DNA of 64,000 bases from Nemophila menziesii (lineage: Eukaryota > Streptophyta > Magnoliopsida > Boraginales > Hydrophyllaceae). A model generated the notes under the pieces. The model had not been told where the DNA came from. It saw only the letters and a list, made by a program, of their open reading frames with translations, and made no database searches. Of the stretch, positions 11,337 through 23,037 are shown in pieces. The translations under genes were made by a program, and so were the position numbers. How positions within the stretch are numbered: position 1 is the first letter of the stretch; each line of letters starts with the position of its first letter. Where the stretch lies: the NCBI GenBank assembly GCA_029959085.1, contig JARWIR010000002.1:35117733-35181732 (forward strand). The letters run 5' to 3'.

Positions 11337-12778
11337 ATACGTTTTGCTATCCCTTTCTTATTTGTTTTATTTGTTTATTTGCTTTATTGAGTCTTTTTCG
11401 AGTCGTGGGGACACGACTCATTTTTTAGTTTGGGGTGGGGTTCGTTGCCTCATCCCAATTTTATGTGTTTTACTGTTTTTTTAAATTAATCTAAGGGTTG
11501 CGTTGAATGTAGAGTGTTTTAAATGCCCCCATCAAGCATGCTTTTTATGAATTTATGATCGAAAATAGTTGACTTTAGGAGTTAGTATGATGCTGAACCT
11601 TGATTGCATGCAAATATGAGATAATTGATAGGAAGAATTAATGAACAATGCAAAAGAAGTAAACTTGTGCTTAAGGATAATAGGTGGTTTGTAGAACGTG
11701 AGATCTAAATGAGTAGAGAACCCACTTAGGTATGAACTAGAGACAAATTGTGTAGATAGGAAGATGATAGAGGCAGTTCTTTGTTAGCCCTTTGAATCCT
11801 TTTTGGCCTTCTATCCCTGAATTAATTTTATCCTTCTTAGACAAATTTTTAGCCTTTAAGCCTTTCTTTTGTCGCCACATTATAAGCCAATATCCCTTTA
11901 GATTGTTAGGCATGACCATATGACCCGCACTTGAATCACGATCCTGAGACTGCCTGTCTTGAGCTTGAGTTTGGGGTGGTGGGTCCACTATATGGGAATT
12001 TACATTGGGTTGGGATTTTTTTTTGAGCTTATAAATTGTGCTTTGTGCTAGACATGATGATTCACAGGTTTATTATATTGTAACCCTTTGCCGGGGTAAT
12101 AGTGAATGGAAAAGAAGCTTCGAGCTCAAGTTATGAATAGGCATAACTATGAAAAATAGCATGATATCTCAACATCATAAAGAGAGTCATGGCTATACAA
12201 AAGAAAAGAAAAAAATGAATGATTTGAAAAGAAATTATATCCGGACCGGCAAAGTGGAAATTTTTAAGTGAATCATCCTTAGTGCTTATTGGGTTAATTT
12301 GGGGACGCTAATTAAGCGCGTCAATTGGGTTGAGTGAGAACGTTATTCGAGTGTAAACTCAAGCTCTTGGACAGTTTTGTTGATGGTAAGTGAGGAGAGA
12401 GCCAAAAGCTCACTTCAAATTTACCAAATATACATACCATACCGTCCTTCAGCCTATGCTAAAACCGTAAAGACCTTGTGATTCCTAGATGCACATTGAG
12501 TTAATAGGGATTATTATAAGTGGAACATTCGACACAAGTAAGGATCGAGGAACACCCTATAGCCACCATCTTGAGATAAGTAATAAGCGTAACCTTCTAG
12601 CATTGTGAAATTAATTTTGAATTGATATTGTTTTGTATTTGATTTTGCATGATAAGTGTAGGTGTATATTAATTCCTAGATTAGACTATATGAAATTTGT
12701 TTCAAGTTTTTCTTTGGGATTATTTACTAGATTCTACCTTCTGCATTCACCTAAAAAGGATCCTTTGTTTTAATTTTA
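11337..12778 (+). other. Element B 3' noncoding region
   Basis: No gene is visible. It holds polypurine-like tracts at 11427-11440 and 11967-11984, and the inverted repeat CTTTGCCGG (12086-12094) / CCGGCAAAG (12246-12254) around an A-rich stretch. The shared block GTGAGGAGAGAGCC is near 12390. Confidence 0.65.
11400..11419 (+). other. Hairpin 1 (GGGA loop), element B
   Basis: GAGTCGTGGGGACACGACTC: eight perfect pairs around GGGA. Confidence 0.75.
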
Positions 12779-12814
12779 CTTTGTCGGGACGACAAAGGTT
12801 TGAGTTTGGGGTCT
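12779..12814 (+). promoter_or_regulatory. Hairpin 2 and polypurine tract, element B
   Basis: CTTTGTCGGGACGACAAAG at 12779-12797 is a perfect stem. Its sequence differs on both arms from the stem in A, C and E. The polypurine tract GAGTTTGGGGTCT at 12802-12814 abuts the LTR. Confidence 0.85.
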
Positions 12815-14576
12815 TGATGTCTCCCTATTTGTTCTAATTCTTAGCCCATTGGAGACATCCTTTTAGGTGAATAAATGAGTTATTTGATAGACTTTTAGGT
12901 TTATTTGATCATATTGCACTTTCTCCCCTTGGAAATTAATTATTTGCAGAATCTGAGCTTTTGTGCCTAAATTTGACTATTTTTAATGCAAAGTTAATCG
13001 GTTTATTGAATTTCATGAAAGACCAATCCAAGGAGAGAAAGTGAGAATAGAGTCTTAGTGTATTTTAGAGTGTTAGGAAATGATTTCTAGTCGAGTTTCT
13101 ATTTTTAGAGTGCACTTTCCTATTTTGATTTCTTGATTTCTTGATTTATTCTTTTTAAGCATATGCGGTTTAATTATTTATTTAATGTGAAGCTTTAAAA
13201 GATAAATGGTAATTACTTAGAGATCAAGTCAAGATAGAGATGAAATGAAAGAAGATTTACATGGAAATAAGAAGATTTAGGAAAGATTCATTCAAAGGAG
13301 GAAAAGATAAAGCTGCCTTGTGAATCTGAAAATCCAGCCACGTTTTAGAGATAAAATCATAATTAAAGATTGGAATGGATTCTGGACGAACGGTCTGCAC
13401 CAATAGAAAGAGCTTTCCAAGACAAGCAGTTTCAAATATTGGAACTTCTCAAACGGATAAGTATTGAAAAAGATATGACCAAATCAAATCAGCAGCAAAT
13501 CTTACCTTTCCTAGAATTTAGAGCTACGAATTTGAGAGTATTTGACTTGTCTTCCACTCCAAGAAAATTCGACCTAGGGTCTTCCAACACCTATAAATAC
13601 ACCCCTTAGACCTCATTATTTGGTACCTCTCAATTATCATTCAATATATACATCTTTAGAGAGAGAGTCAAAGACTTCAAGAGTAAGAAGGCAAAGGAGA
13701 AGCTAGAGCTGGAGGAATTCTGTTCTTCCATCAACAGTCATCTAATCCTTAGGTTATATATTTCTTTTCTGTAATTAAATATGATGTCTTTCTATTTAGT
13801 TTCAGTCTTTAATATTGCTATGAGCTAAACTTTTATATACTTGAGAATCGCAATAAAAGGATGAACCTTAATTAATTATTTCTATGTTTTGAATTTGGGA
13901 TTGTTTAGATTTAAATTGAATTAGGTCTTAGATATTGGATATTACTTTGTTCTTAATCACTATTTCTTTTCCGTACAACTAGAAATAGATTTTAGTATTT
14001 GGGCTATTCACTTTAGTGGCGAAGTGATCATCCGACAGGGGGGTTTGAATACAGATCTAGGTAATACTCGTGTAATGTCCGTTATTGACCGACAGGCTTA
14101 ACTAGTTACATAGCCAAAGAGGTAAAATCATATCATCTGCAGAGGCATATTCGACCATACAGGTGTTTATGATACTTTAGGATAGCTTCTAGGTCCACCC
14201 TGACGGGGGCTAGGAGAATTTAGAGTCCCGACTAGTATACTAATACCAATTCTACCCTTAAACATAGCATAGATTGTATTAATTAGGTGGATTCCTTGCG
14301 AGACTCAAGTATCTATCTTATCTGAAGTCAGTCTTTTATTTATTTTCTGTTAATTTATTTTATTGCATATTTAGTTTTAAGAAAACCAAAAAAAATCTAT
14401 TATTTTACTTTTCTGTAAACAATTATTCTTACTATCTGATTAGTACTGGAGTTGAACCTAATCCGTCCCTGAGAACGAACTCGATTTATCGAATATTACT
14501 TGGACAACCGTACACTTGCGGTAATTGTGGTTCCTTTATTTTTGCACTTAATTTTATAACACACCAGGACCCACCA
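12815..14576 (+). repeat. Element B 3' LTR
   Basis: Same length and ends as the 5' LTR. TATAAATA at 13592-13599. Right target duplication TTATC at 14577-14581. Confidence 0.95.
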
Positions 14577-14581
14577 TTATC

Positions 14582-15291
14582 CTATATTTTTAAAGCTAGT
14601 TTTGTACAAATACTTTTAACCATATCCTATATTCTTAGCATGATGTTTTCTACAACTCTCATGAAGAAAGTATTCCCATACAAGAATCGTAGCAAAAAAA
14701 AATACGGAGAAACAGAAGGTAACCGGGGTCCCTGTCTTGGAGAACCATACACAGTTTTGTACTAGGCACAATTTCGTAGCAAAAAAACCTTACGAATCAA
14801 CAATTTCTATTATCATTCTTGTACAACACTAGAGGTCTCAAGCTACTAAATCATTTGTTCATCATTCAAACTTGATCATTAAACTTGTTACTCCACTCAA
14901 TCAAGGAGTTAGTCCAAGAAGTTTTGATTTTATCATCTACTCAAGAGGATATTAAATCTCAAAGTTATATCCACTCTTTAGGAGTTTTTAGCAAACTTAA
15001 TCCAACCATTTAAACACTTGTTTATGTCCTCTTAAGTCTAGTATTTGTAATAGATAGATTAAGAGAGAGAGTGAGTATAGGGTGTTTACTCAGTTTCCTT
15101 GTGTTACGATAGCACAAGAGTTTGCTTTGTTGTTTCGAAGTGGTTGTAAAGGGTATTGTGTTCTCGCCCCAGTTAAGAGAGACATCGAAGCTTAATTAAA
15201 GATGCTTGAAAATCCCAAGGTGACTACCTTAGGTAGTAGAGTAGGGAATCTGAACCACTATATGTGATTGTGTACTTGCTATACCTTATTT
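14582..15291 (+). repeat. Possible Ty1/copia LTR remnant
   Basis: There is no open frame. The end, with GGTAGTAGAGTAGGGAATC and TGAACCACTATATGTGATTG, resembles the R/U5 part of plant SIRE/Maximus-type copia LTRs as I remember them. AG-rich and TG-rich runs near 15060-15180 fit. No ends or target duplication could be found, so the call is tentative. The bases 15292-15296 (CTTTA) are the left target duplication of C. Confidence 0.35.
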
Positions 15292-15296
15292 CTTTA

Positions 15297-15754
15297 TGAT
15301 GTCTCCCTATTTGTGATGAATTAATCTAGCTTGGAGACATCATTTTAGGTGTATTTATTAGGTTACCAGTCGATTTTTATTCATAATTGTCTAATTTCCT
15401 ATTTCTGGTCTTGATTTGATTATTTATTATTTTTAGAGCATATTGGGTTTAATTGTTTGTTAAATGTGAAGCTTTAAAGATATATGGTAATTGATTATAT
15501 GTCAAATCAATTCTAAGAGATAAAGGAAAGAGGATATGCATGGAAATTTGAGATAAAAGAAAGAAAGGATAAGTATGGAAAGATAAAGTTGCCAAGTAAA
15601 TCTGAATTTCACCAGCCACGTCCACAAAATTGATCAGAACTCAAAAACGGCTAGGAATTTGGAAGAATGGCCTGAAGCAAAGTGATAGGGCTTTCCAAGA
15701 CGATCAGTTTCGATATAAGGAACGCATCAATCAGGGCAATATTGAATAAGTTAC
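15297..15754 (+). repeat. Element C 5' LTR, left part
   Basis: It starts TGATGTCTCC with the inverted GGAGACATCA 30 bases in. It is cut by element E; GTTAC (15750-15754) is the left copy of E's target duplication. It continues at 53211. Confidence 0.93.
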
Positions 15755-16249
15755 TGGTGCGGGCAAAGGTGTGATAAAACAATAGATAAATAAAGATAAT
15801 AATAAAGAGCACACGCCCTTGAGAACCACGAAACTCACTGCAAGTATCACATATCGTTTGCAAGTTTTAATGATAAGTTAAGTTCGTTCGCAGGGATTTA
15901 ATCCGTCAGATCTACTTATGTTTAACAAGCGTAGATGAATTTAGATGTTTAGAATAAAATATAAAAAGGATGAATAATTATTTGATATGAAATAAACAAA
16001 TATGAATGGAGATAAATAAATATGAATGTAAGTCTAATAGATTAGGATTAATATTAGGAGTCTATTTTACTAAGTTGTTATTCTAACCTATCACAGATTA
16101 AGCATTATATATTAACCAGGATTCTAAATTCTACCTAGCCTTTTCTAGGCTTAGGAGCAACCTCTCCACTACTAGGGATTCCTAAGTAATGATTGGTGAT
16201 TAAATCAAACCTTTATGGCTATCTAGTTAGGCAAAGGATCAAAACTAGA
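15755..16249 (-). repeat. Element E 3' LTR, first part (U5 side)
   Basis: Its left edge is TGGTGCGGGCAAAGG; the 5' LTR has TGGTGGGACAAAGG. It is cut by D at CTAGA (16245-16249) and resumes at 32367. Confidence 0.92.
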
Positions 16250-17760
16250 TGATGTCTCCTCATTTGTGATAATATAATATACTTCAGAGACATCATTTTA
16301 GGCTTATTTATTAGTTTATAGGTTGATTTGAGCTTAATTTAGTGCACTTTCCTATTTTGAGTCTTGATTGAGTAACATAATATTTTTAGAGCATATTGGG
16401 ATTAATTGTTTATTTAGTGTGAAGCTTTAAAGATAATTATGGAGATTAATTAGAGTCCAAGTCAAAGACTACAATATATGGAAAGAGATTAGCATGGAAA
16501 TTGGAGATAGAAGGAAACATAGTTCAATTAGGAAGAGGAAAAGCTGCCTAAATCTGAATTTCTACAATACACGCCTAAAGAAGTGTTTATTTACCTAAGA
16601 AATAGGCCGATTTTGGTAATTTCCTTCTTTAAGGACAAAGATAATTCTGTTACGATTCATTTGGTATCTTATGGAGCTCAAACCGACCAATAACGAAGAA
16701 GATATGCTCAAAACGGTCCAGCAGTGTTTATCTTTATTTCCTTACGAATTTGAGTTGGATTAGGAGTCCATTACTTTCCTTCTCCTTCAAGAAAACGAAT
16801 TAGGTCTTCCTATACCCTATAAATACAGCCTCTTAACACTCTAAAATCATCCTTGGCCAGACCTTAAGGCCAAGAGGAAGCTACAACACAAGAGAAGAAG
16901 TCTGGAAGGAGCTGTGCATCAACTATGTCTCCTTCAACCTCTTATTTTGTAATTCTTTTCTCTTCTCTTCTTTGTATGAATTAATTCTTATTAGTTTGAG
17001 TTTTAGCATATATGTATGAACCCTAGTTTTGATTGACATCTATCTAATTTGGAAACTTAATGTTTTAAATTGAATTATAGTTTTTATTCTCTGTTTATGT
17101 GTTTGGATTTATATTCTGTGTTCTTGTGGAACCGCGGCCATATAGAATTACCATCTAGTAATTAGGTCACCATTGACAACGGTGTTTAATTGCATGTTTA
17201 GCACATAACGTCTAGTATTAGGTCTGATCTGACAACCCAACCTAGCTAGATAATCATTATGGTTTAGTTCTTGTGACTATTTACCAATTACAGGAAAAGT
17301 TTGCTTAGGAAGCCTTATTGACATAGGTAAATCCTATTTTAAACTACCGATAGCGAATTGGGACCGATTAGGGAAATACTACATAATTCACCCTTACATG
17401 TTTAGAACGGCAAAACTAGTGGGGATTACATGCTAATTACTCAAGCTAACTTTCATACTATCTTCTTTCCTTTTCTTTTATTTGTTTTCTGCCTTTAGTT
17501 TATTAGTTTAGTTTTATTATAAAAACCAAAAAAATATTTTTCTTTCTCTTCTTTCTACTTGCGTATTATCTTTTCTATCTTTAATATCTGCACTTGATAA
17601 TTTGCATAAGTTCTCTCTAACTTTCGTCAGTCCCTGAGGAACGAATCTTCTTATCATTAGAACTTGCATACGTCCGGTAATACTTGCAGTACTGTGTTAG
17701 CTTAGGGTGTTTATTTGCACTTGTTTTATACATCTTTTTATCACACCTTAGGCCACACCA
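16250..17760 (+). repeat. Element D 5' LTR
   Basis: TGATGTCTCC start, GGCCACACCA end. TATAAATA at 16818-16825. The inverted start copy has one change (AGAGACATCA). Confidence 0.95.
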
Positions 17761-17766
17761 TGTTTT

Positions 17767-17784
17767 TGGCACCGTTGCCGGGGA
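17767..17784 (+). promoter_or_regulatory. Element D primer binding site
   Basis: TGGCACCGTTGCCGGGGA. One mismatch to the tRNA-Asp complement (A for G at position 5), different from the mismatch in B, F and G. Confidence 0.85.
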
Positions 17785-17946
17785 CTACATCGTTAGTCCT
17801 TGTGCAATTATCTTGTGCTTTTATTTTAGTTAGTTCTATTTTACGCTTTTCTTTTTAGTTTTTGTCTTTACAGATTCTTTTTAGGCGAGAGCAGATTTAT
17901 TAGGAGATAAAGGTTTCGTGTTATTAGATCCTGAAGAAGCTAATTC

Positions 17947-18930
17947 ATGATGGAATCTCTAAAGCTCAAGGAGTTAAACCGACAACTTGAGGAAGCACTA
18001 GAACAATCGCGAAAATTAGCTCAGAGGAATCTAGTACGTACCGCACCTTCATGTCCTAGTTGTGGAGCGAGAGATCACTCGTGGGAATATTGCATGAATA
18101 ATCCAGCCTCAATTTCCTTCATGCCTTATCAAAGAGACCATTATTATGATGGTTATTATCAATCTCAAGGAAATTACGCTGACTATCAACCCCCACAGAG
18201 TTACAATTGGGTCAGAGATCAACAAACTTATTATCATAATAACCATCACTATGATGATTATTATCAATCACGACCACAATCTTGTTATCCTCCACAACCT
18301 ATCTATCAAGAAGCGCCGATTTATGATGAAGCTTATCAAGAACCACCTCCTTATTCAATGCAGCAAACCATACAAGAACAACCTTCGAGTTTGAATTCAA
18401 GCATGGCTAAGATGATGAACCTAATTGAAAAGATGGATAACCAGCAAAGAATCCAAAACTCAGATAATGCGCTTCAGAAGATGGTGCAGACAGTGTCACA
18501 AATGGTGGAAAAAACTAAAATCCTTGCAGAAAGGCAACTCCGAAGTGATACTAGTGCTCCAGAAAACAAAGTTTGCCATGCATTTGAATTAAGAAGTGGA
18601 AAACAACTACCTCCACCAAGACCAGAACCAGAACCAGAACCAGTCCCTATTCCAGAAACGGGGGGAGAAGAAACAACAGAGGAGGTAGTTGAACAAAAAA
18701 GTGTCCAAGAGAAGACACCAGAAAAGAAAGAGAGCCTGGTGGTAACCAACACATGTCCTCCTCCACCATTCCCTTCACGTGTCAGAAAGGACAATGACCT
18801 GGAATTCAAGAAGTTCGTTGACATGGTGAACAAGTTAAAGAACAACATCCCGTTTGTAGAAGCTCTCACAAGAATGTCAAAATACGGTCAATTCATGAAG
18901 GACATTCTTTCTAACAAACGAAGATGCTAA
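17947..18930 (+). CDS. Element D truncated gag (327 aa) with zinc knuckle
   Basis: The open frame starts at an ATG inside what is the middle of gag in element C. Upstream, GATAAAGGTTTCGTG and TTATTAGATCCTGAAGAAGC match C's gag, but the roughly 190 capsid residues before that are deleted, joining the leader to mid-gag. A CCHC knuckle, CPSCGARDHSWEYC (near residue 36), should bind RNA. It is followed by a Tyr/Gln/Pro-rich stretch, a coiled-coil-like region, a proline-rich ELRSGKQLPPPRP segment and the PPPPFPSRV and NIPFVEAL motifs that precede protease in F and G. The frame ends at TAA after NKRRC, just where protease would begin; pol is missing. A short match to C (AEKFVGIKGKGWKFR) follows near 19050-19100. 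The protein could bind RNA but could not build a capsid. Confidence 0.75.
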   Translation: MMESLKLKELNRQLEEALEQSRKLAQRNLVRTAPSCPSCGARDHSWEYCMNNPASISFMPYQRDHYYDGYYQSQGNYADYQPPQSYNWVRDQQTYYHNNHHYDDYYQSRPQSCYPPQPIYQEAPIYDEAYQEPPPYSMQQTIQEQPSSLNSSMAKMMNLIEKMDNQQRIQNSDNALQKMVQTVSQMVEKTKILAERQLRSDTSAPENKVCHAFELRSGKQLPPPRPEPEPEPVPIPETGGEETTEEVVEQKSVQEKTPEKKESLVVTNTCPPPPFPSRVRKDNDLEFKKFVDMVNKLKNNIPFVEALTRMSKYGQFMKDILSNKRRC

Positions 18931-19130
18931 ACTAAAGAGATGAGTGGATTGCTAGAGGAGTGTAATGCTACAAATGAAATCGAGTTACCACCATAAACAC
19001 CTTGTTCCACGATATCTTGGATGGCACCATCCATGATCATGCAAAATCGAGCTGAAAAGTTCGTGGGAATTAAAGGAAAAGGGTGGAAATTTCGTCATCC
19101 TTAATCAAGGTAACACGTCTAACTTTGAAA

Positions 19131-19167
19131 GACGTTAAACAAAAGTTCTATACGGGAGACAACCCGT
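19131..19167 (+). promoter_or_regulatory. Element D post-pol-type block
   Basis: GACGTTAAACAAAAGTTCTA then GGGAGACAACCCG, preceded by AAGGTAACACGTCTAAC. It is present although pol is deleted. Confidence 0.7.
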
Positions 19168-19334
19168 AATTTCGTTTATGTTTTTACGTTTCCAGTTTTA
19201 AATTTATGTTTAGTTTAGCTAATTTTAGTTGATATTGCATATTTGAGGAAGGTATTAGTGTTTTTGATGATTAGGTATTGGAGAAATCGAGTTAGGTAAG
19301 GCGAACAAAATTTTTCGGAAAAACTAAAGCAAGG

Positions 19335-19363
19335 GTGCGGTATACCGGACCTCAGCCGCGGTA
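19335..19363 (+). repeat. Element D palindrome island, left part
   Basis: GCGGTATACCGGAC and AGCCGCGGTA, cut by element G. It continues at 27951 with TATACCGCAGG. Confidence 0.7.
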
Positions 19364-19513
19364 GATTTCTTTTCTGTTAGAATCAAGCTTAATTTCATCA
19401 ATTTTTCGTTTAGGACGCAAATCAGGAATCTCAATAGCTTGATCTTGAGAACCACCAATGGTGGTTTTTCTTCTAGGAGCAGTTCTTCGAAAATCACCGG
19501 TTCTGTTAGTCAT
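19364..19513 (-). pseudogene. Element G ORF3, first 50 codons
   Basis: It starts at the ATG at 19511-19513 with MTNRTGDFRR and is almost identical to the start of F's ORF3 (TTIGGSQDQAI, PKRKIDE). A polypurine-like GAGTTTGGGGTG lies just upstream (19521-19532). The frame is open to the deletion junction, where it meets unrelated D sequence. The middle domain and coiled-coil are gone, so no useful product is expected. Confidence 0.75.
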
Positions 19514-19781
19514 CTCTTTTCACCCCAAACTCAAAACTTCAAATAATGAAAAACTTAGAGAAAAAGTTTAGAATTTTGATGTTTTGAGGCTTAGGAATTG
19601 AAGAACTATGGTGAATATGAGATGGGTCTTGTTTAATTTGGATGGGAGAAGAAAGAATTGTGGTTTAATTTAAGGAGTGGGTGAAGAAGAATCTTGGGAA
19701 AAACTAAGGATTTGATGTTATTTTGGAGAGGAGGTGAGTTGATTTTGTGTTTTTATGGTGAAAGAGGGTAGGAATTGATGA

Positions 19782-19787
19782 TATATA
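19782..19787 (-). promoter_or_regulatory. TATA-like box upstream of element G ORF3
   Basis: TATATA (minus strand ACACTATATATCATC), 269 bases before the ATG, the same place as in F. Confidence 0.45.
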
Positions 19788-19899
19788 GTGTTTTGGATGA
19801 TGAATTTCGGAGGTGGGAAGGCTATTGGTGCGTTTTAGGTAAAGACTTGCAAAAGAGGCTAAGAAAACTAGGTTAAGGCCTCAAAAACCGACATCACAG

Positions 19900-20400
19900 C
19901 TTCAAAACCGGGTTCCCGGTTCCGCGTCGCTGTGACGGCGCGGAAAATTAACTTAAAGACTTTTTTTTTTTTCAAAACGCACCAAAACGCTGGACCCCAA
20001 GACGCTGGGTCAGAGATTTTCCTCGCCGAGACCGGGTTCCCGGTTCTGTGGAATGCGGGTACCCGGATTTTTCTCGATGGCGCGAGTCAAGACGCGCCAA
20101 AACGCAGCATCCCAAAACGCTGGGTCAGAACTTTTGGATTTTTACAGCTCCGATACCGGGTACCCGGTTCTGCCAAATGCGGGTTCCCGGTTTGTGTCGA
20201 TGGCGCGAACCAAAACGCAGCGAAACGCAGGTCACCAAAACGCTGGGTCAGAACTTTTCAGAGACTACAGCACCAAAACCGGGTTCCCGGTTTCGAAAAT
20301 CCGGGTACCCGGTTCCGACGCTGTGTCGTGAACCAAGACGCCAAGTGTTGCGTTGAAGAGGATGGTACCAGCTCCAAAACCGGGTTCCCGGTTCCTCCTG
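19900..20400 (-). repeat. Element G GC-rich palindrome tandem array
   Basis: About three tandem units of 115-123 bp, marked by ACGCTGGGTCAGA at 20002, 20117 and 20240. Each contains the palindromes ACCGGGTTCCCGGTT and CGGGTACCCGG and a GATGGCGCGA string. All three forward frames stay open through parts of it, which is a composition effect. A polypurine-like GAGTTTGGGGT is at 20439-20449. Confidence 0.85.
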
Positions 20401-20580
20401 GACATCCAACCTCTTTTTCTCCTTTTTTCGCCAAATCGACCCCAAACTCATGACCTTTTTACCCCTGAAATCATCAAAAACAATTACCCTTCCTCATTTC
20501 TTAATAATAAACATTAAAATTACGAAAATCAAACTATTCTAAAATGCAAAACTTAAAAACTCAGCTAATATACAATGAAT

Positions 20581-20625
20581 TGGCTTTTGTTTAACGTCGT
20601 TAAGCTCGACGGGTTACCTCACGCT
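20581..20625 (-). promoter_or_regulatory. Element G post-pol block
   Basis: Right after the pol stop, minus strand GAGGTAACCCGTCGAGC then ACGACGTTAAACAAAAGCC. Confidence 0.7.
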
Positions 20626-20626
20626 T

Positions 20627-21931
20627 CTAAGGAGTCTCGAGGAGATACATGACCTCCCCGGGATGTGGATCTTCCGAGCTATTGGTATCTTCACCTCCAT
20701 GGTATATCTTTAATCTGTGACCGTTAACCATAAAGGTACGGTTCTCTAGCGGATGTTCTATTTCTATTGCCCCATGAGGTGTAACTTTGGTCACAATGAA
20801 TGGACCCGACCACTTAGATCTTAACTTACCCGGATAATTGCTGAACTTTGAGTTATACTTCAACACTCTTTGCCCCACTTCAAAGTTTTTTGGACGAATT
20901 CGATTGTCATGCCACTTCTTTGTGTTTTCTTTGTAAAGTTTGGCATTTTCATAAGCATGCAATCGGAATTCGTCAAGTTCATTAAGCTTCATCTTACGAT
21001 TCTTTCCGGCTAAGATAGGATCTAAGTTCAACTGTGCAATTGCCCAATAGGCACCCATTTCAAGCTCTAAAGGTAAGTGACAAGCCTTACCATACACCAT
21101 ACGATAGGGAGATGCACTAACTGGAGTATTAAACGCAGTACGATAGGCCCACAACGCATCATCTAACTTCATTGACCAATCTTTTCTTGTAGGACCAACT
21201 GTTTTCTCTAGGATTGACTTGACTTCGCGGTTCGATACTTCAGCTTGACCATTGGATTGTGGATGATATGCAGTAGATACACGGTGTCTAACTCCATACT
21301 TCTCTAGAACAGTCTTCAGATATTTATTAACGAAATGAGATCCTCCATCGCTAATAATCACTCTAGGTGTGCCATGTCTAGTGAAAATATGTGATTTCAA
21401 GAACTTGAATACCACACGTGAATCATTAGTAGGTAAAGCCACCGCTTCTACCCACTTAGATACATAATCAACAGCTAATAAGATGTAGAGGTTACCATTT
21501 GAAGGAACGAAAGGACCCATAAAGTCTATACCCCAAACATCGAATATCTCAACCTCTAACACGTTATTACTTGGCATCTCATCTCTCTTAGATATGTTTC
21601 CGGTAAACTGGCATCTCGTACATTTCTTAACATATTCATGACAATCTTTAATAAGAGAAGGCCAGTAAAAACCTGATTGAAATACCTTCGCAGCAGTTCT
21701 ATCTCCTTTGAAATGTCCTCCATATAGTGAATCATGGCATCCAGCTATAATGGCTTGAGTCTCTTCCCTTGCTACACATCTTCGTATTATTTGATCAGCG
21801 CAAACTTTATAGAGGAAAGGATCCTCCCAAAAGAACTGTCTAGCACGATGAGCTAACCTCTTTCTTTCTTGATAAGTAGAACCTTCAGGAAAGACACCAC
21901 TCACCACTAGATTCGCATATCTGCATACCAC
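20627..21931 (-). pseudogene. Element G pol: integrase (open, 434 codons)
   Basis: The open frame has the zinc region H66, H73, C104, C107, the catalytic triad D136 (WGIDFMG), D195 (ISDGG) and E231 (NGQAEVSN) with exactly 35 residues between the last two, and a C-terminal GPF motif ([11 protein letters not shown]) near residue 385. It ends ETP followed by the post-pol block, the natural end of pol. A one-base loss near 21930 separates it from RNase H, so it is a fragment of the original polyprotein, not a gene with its own start. Of the integrase copies here, it is the only one open from zinc region to stop. It could not be made in the normal way because everything before it is shifted. Confidence 0.9.
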
Positions 21932-22095
21932 GGAGCCTCATAATCTCGAACAACGAATAAACTCTCGTCAGGAAACTCTTCTCTAACTGCTTCAGTACCA
22001 CTATTCATTTCTGACCCCTCTAATCGCGATAGATGATCTGCAACCTGATTCTCACAACCCTTTTTATCTTTGATCTCTAAATCGAACTCTTGAAG

Positions 22096-22407
22096 CTATA
22101 GCACCCATCTGATTAATCTTGGTTTCGCATCTTTCTTCTCCATAAGAAATCTGATCGCGGAATGATCTGTATAAACAATAACTTTCGCTCCAAGAAGATA
22201 GGAGCGAAATTTATCAAACGAATAGACAACTGCTAGCAACTCCTTTTCTGTAAATGTGTAATTAATCTGAGCACCACTGAAAGTTTTACTAGCATAGTAA
22301 ATCGAATGAAAAACCTTCTCTTTTCTCTGTCCCAATACAGCTCCCATACACAAATCACTCGCATCACACATAACTTCAAATGGTAAATTCCAATCTGGAG
22401 GTAACAC
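22096..22407 (-). pseudogene. Element G pol: RNase H fragment
   Basis: RNase H with [20 protein letters not shown] and YTDHSAIRF. It ends at a TAG at about 22096 within WVLLLQ. The connecting stretch to integrase (22095-21932) is readable in the same family sequence ([10 protein letters not shown]), then shifts by one base at the YADI position. RNase H removes the RNA template and leaves the polypurine primer. Here it is inactive as part of a broken frame. Confidence 0.88.
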
Positions 22408-23037
22408 TATAGGAGCAGAAATAAGCTTTTCCTTAATTGCTTGGAAAGCCTCTATACAAGCTTCATCAAAAAGGAATTTGCAATCCTTTTCGAGTAAGTT
22501 GCATAACGGTTTAGCAATCTTAAAAAATCCTTAATAAAACGCCTATAAAAGCCAGCATGGCCAAGAAAACTTCTTACCCCTTTAACAGAAACAGGAGGGG
22601 AAAGATTTTTAATTACCTCTATCTTTGCTCTATCAACCTCTAAACCAGCACTCGAAACTTTGTGACCCAGAACAATACCTTCGCGAACCATGAAGTGACA
22701 CTTCTCCCAGTTGAGCACCAAATTTGTTTCCTTGCATCTCACTAACACTTTCTCCAAGTTATCTAAACATATATAAAAATCATCACCAAACACGGAGAAG
22801 TCATCCATAAACACCTCAAGGAAATTATCTATCATGTCCCAGAAGATGGCCATCATACACCTTTGAAAAGTAGCGGGAGCGTTGCACAACCCAAATGGCA
22901 TTCTGCGATATGCAAGTACCAAATGGGCATGTAAAGGTAGTCTTATGTTGATCTTCTGGAGCCACGTAAATCTGATTGTACCCGGAGTAACCATCCAAGA
23001 AACAATAGTACTCTCTTCCGGCTAATTTATCTAACAT
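22408..23037 (-). pseudogene. Element G pol: reverse transcriptase fragment with frameshifts
   Basis: Two overlapping open stretches cover this part. The first (22825-23037) reads [21 protein letters not shown] to CPFGT. After a two-base loss near 22915 the second (22452-22994) continues [16 protein letters not shown], the catalytic FMDDFSVFG, and [15 protein letters not shown] one-base loss near 22525 then changes frame again. Compared with F these are small deletions. The RT motifs are complete when the frames are followed, but no single frame encodes the domain. Confidence 0.9.

Larger units (their letters stand above)
7131..14576 (+). mobile_element. Element B: complete non-autonomous gypsy element
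   Basis: Two LTRs of exactly 1762 bp, differing at only a small share of sites by eye, flank a 3.9-kb internal region. The target duplication TTATC is at 7126-7130 and 14577-14581. It has a tRNA-Asp-like primer site, a polypurine tract and both conserved hairpins. It has no protease, RT, RNase H or integrase. Only a gag tail and a decayed ORF3 are present, so it must have depended on enzymes from another copy. It is probably among the youngest insertions here. Confidence 0.95.

Noticed and set aside
19932..20453. Open frames of 92-173 codons in several frames through the G palindrome array (and the like at 41919-42534 in F and 57031-57419 in C)
   Set aside because: Three frames of one strand are open at once over tandem GC-rich repeats. 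The products have no domain and differ between G and F more than real coding would. This is a composition effect.
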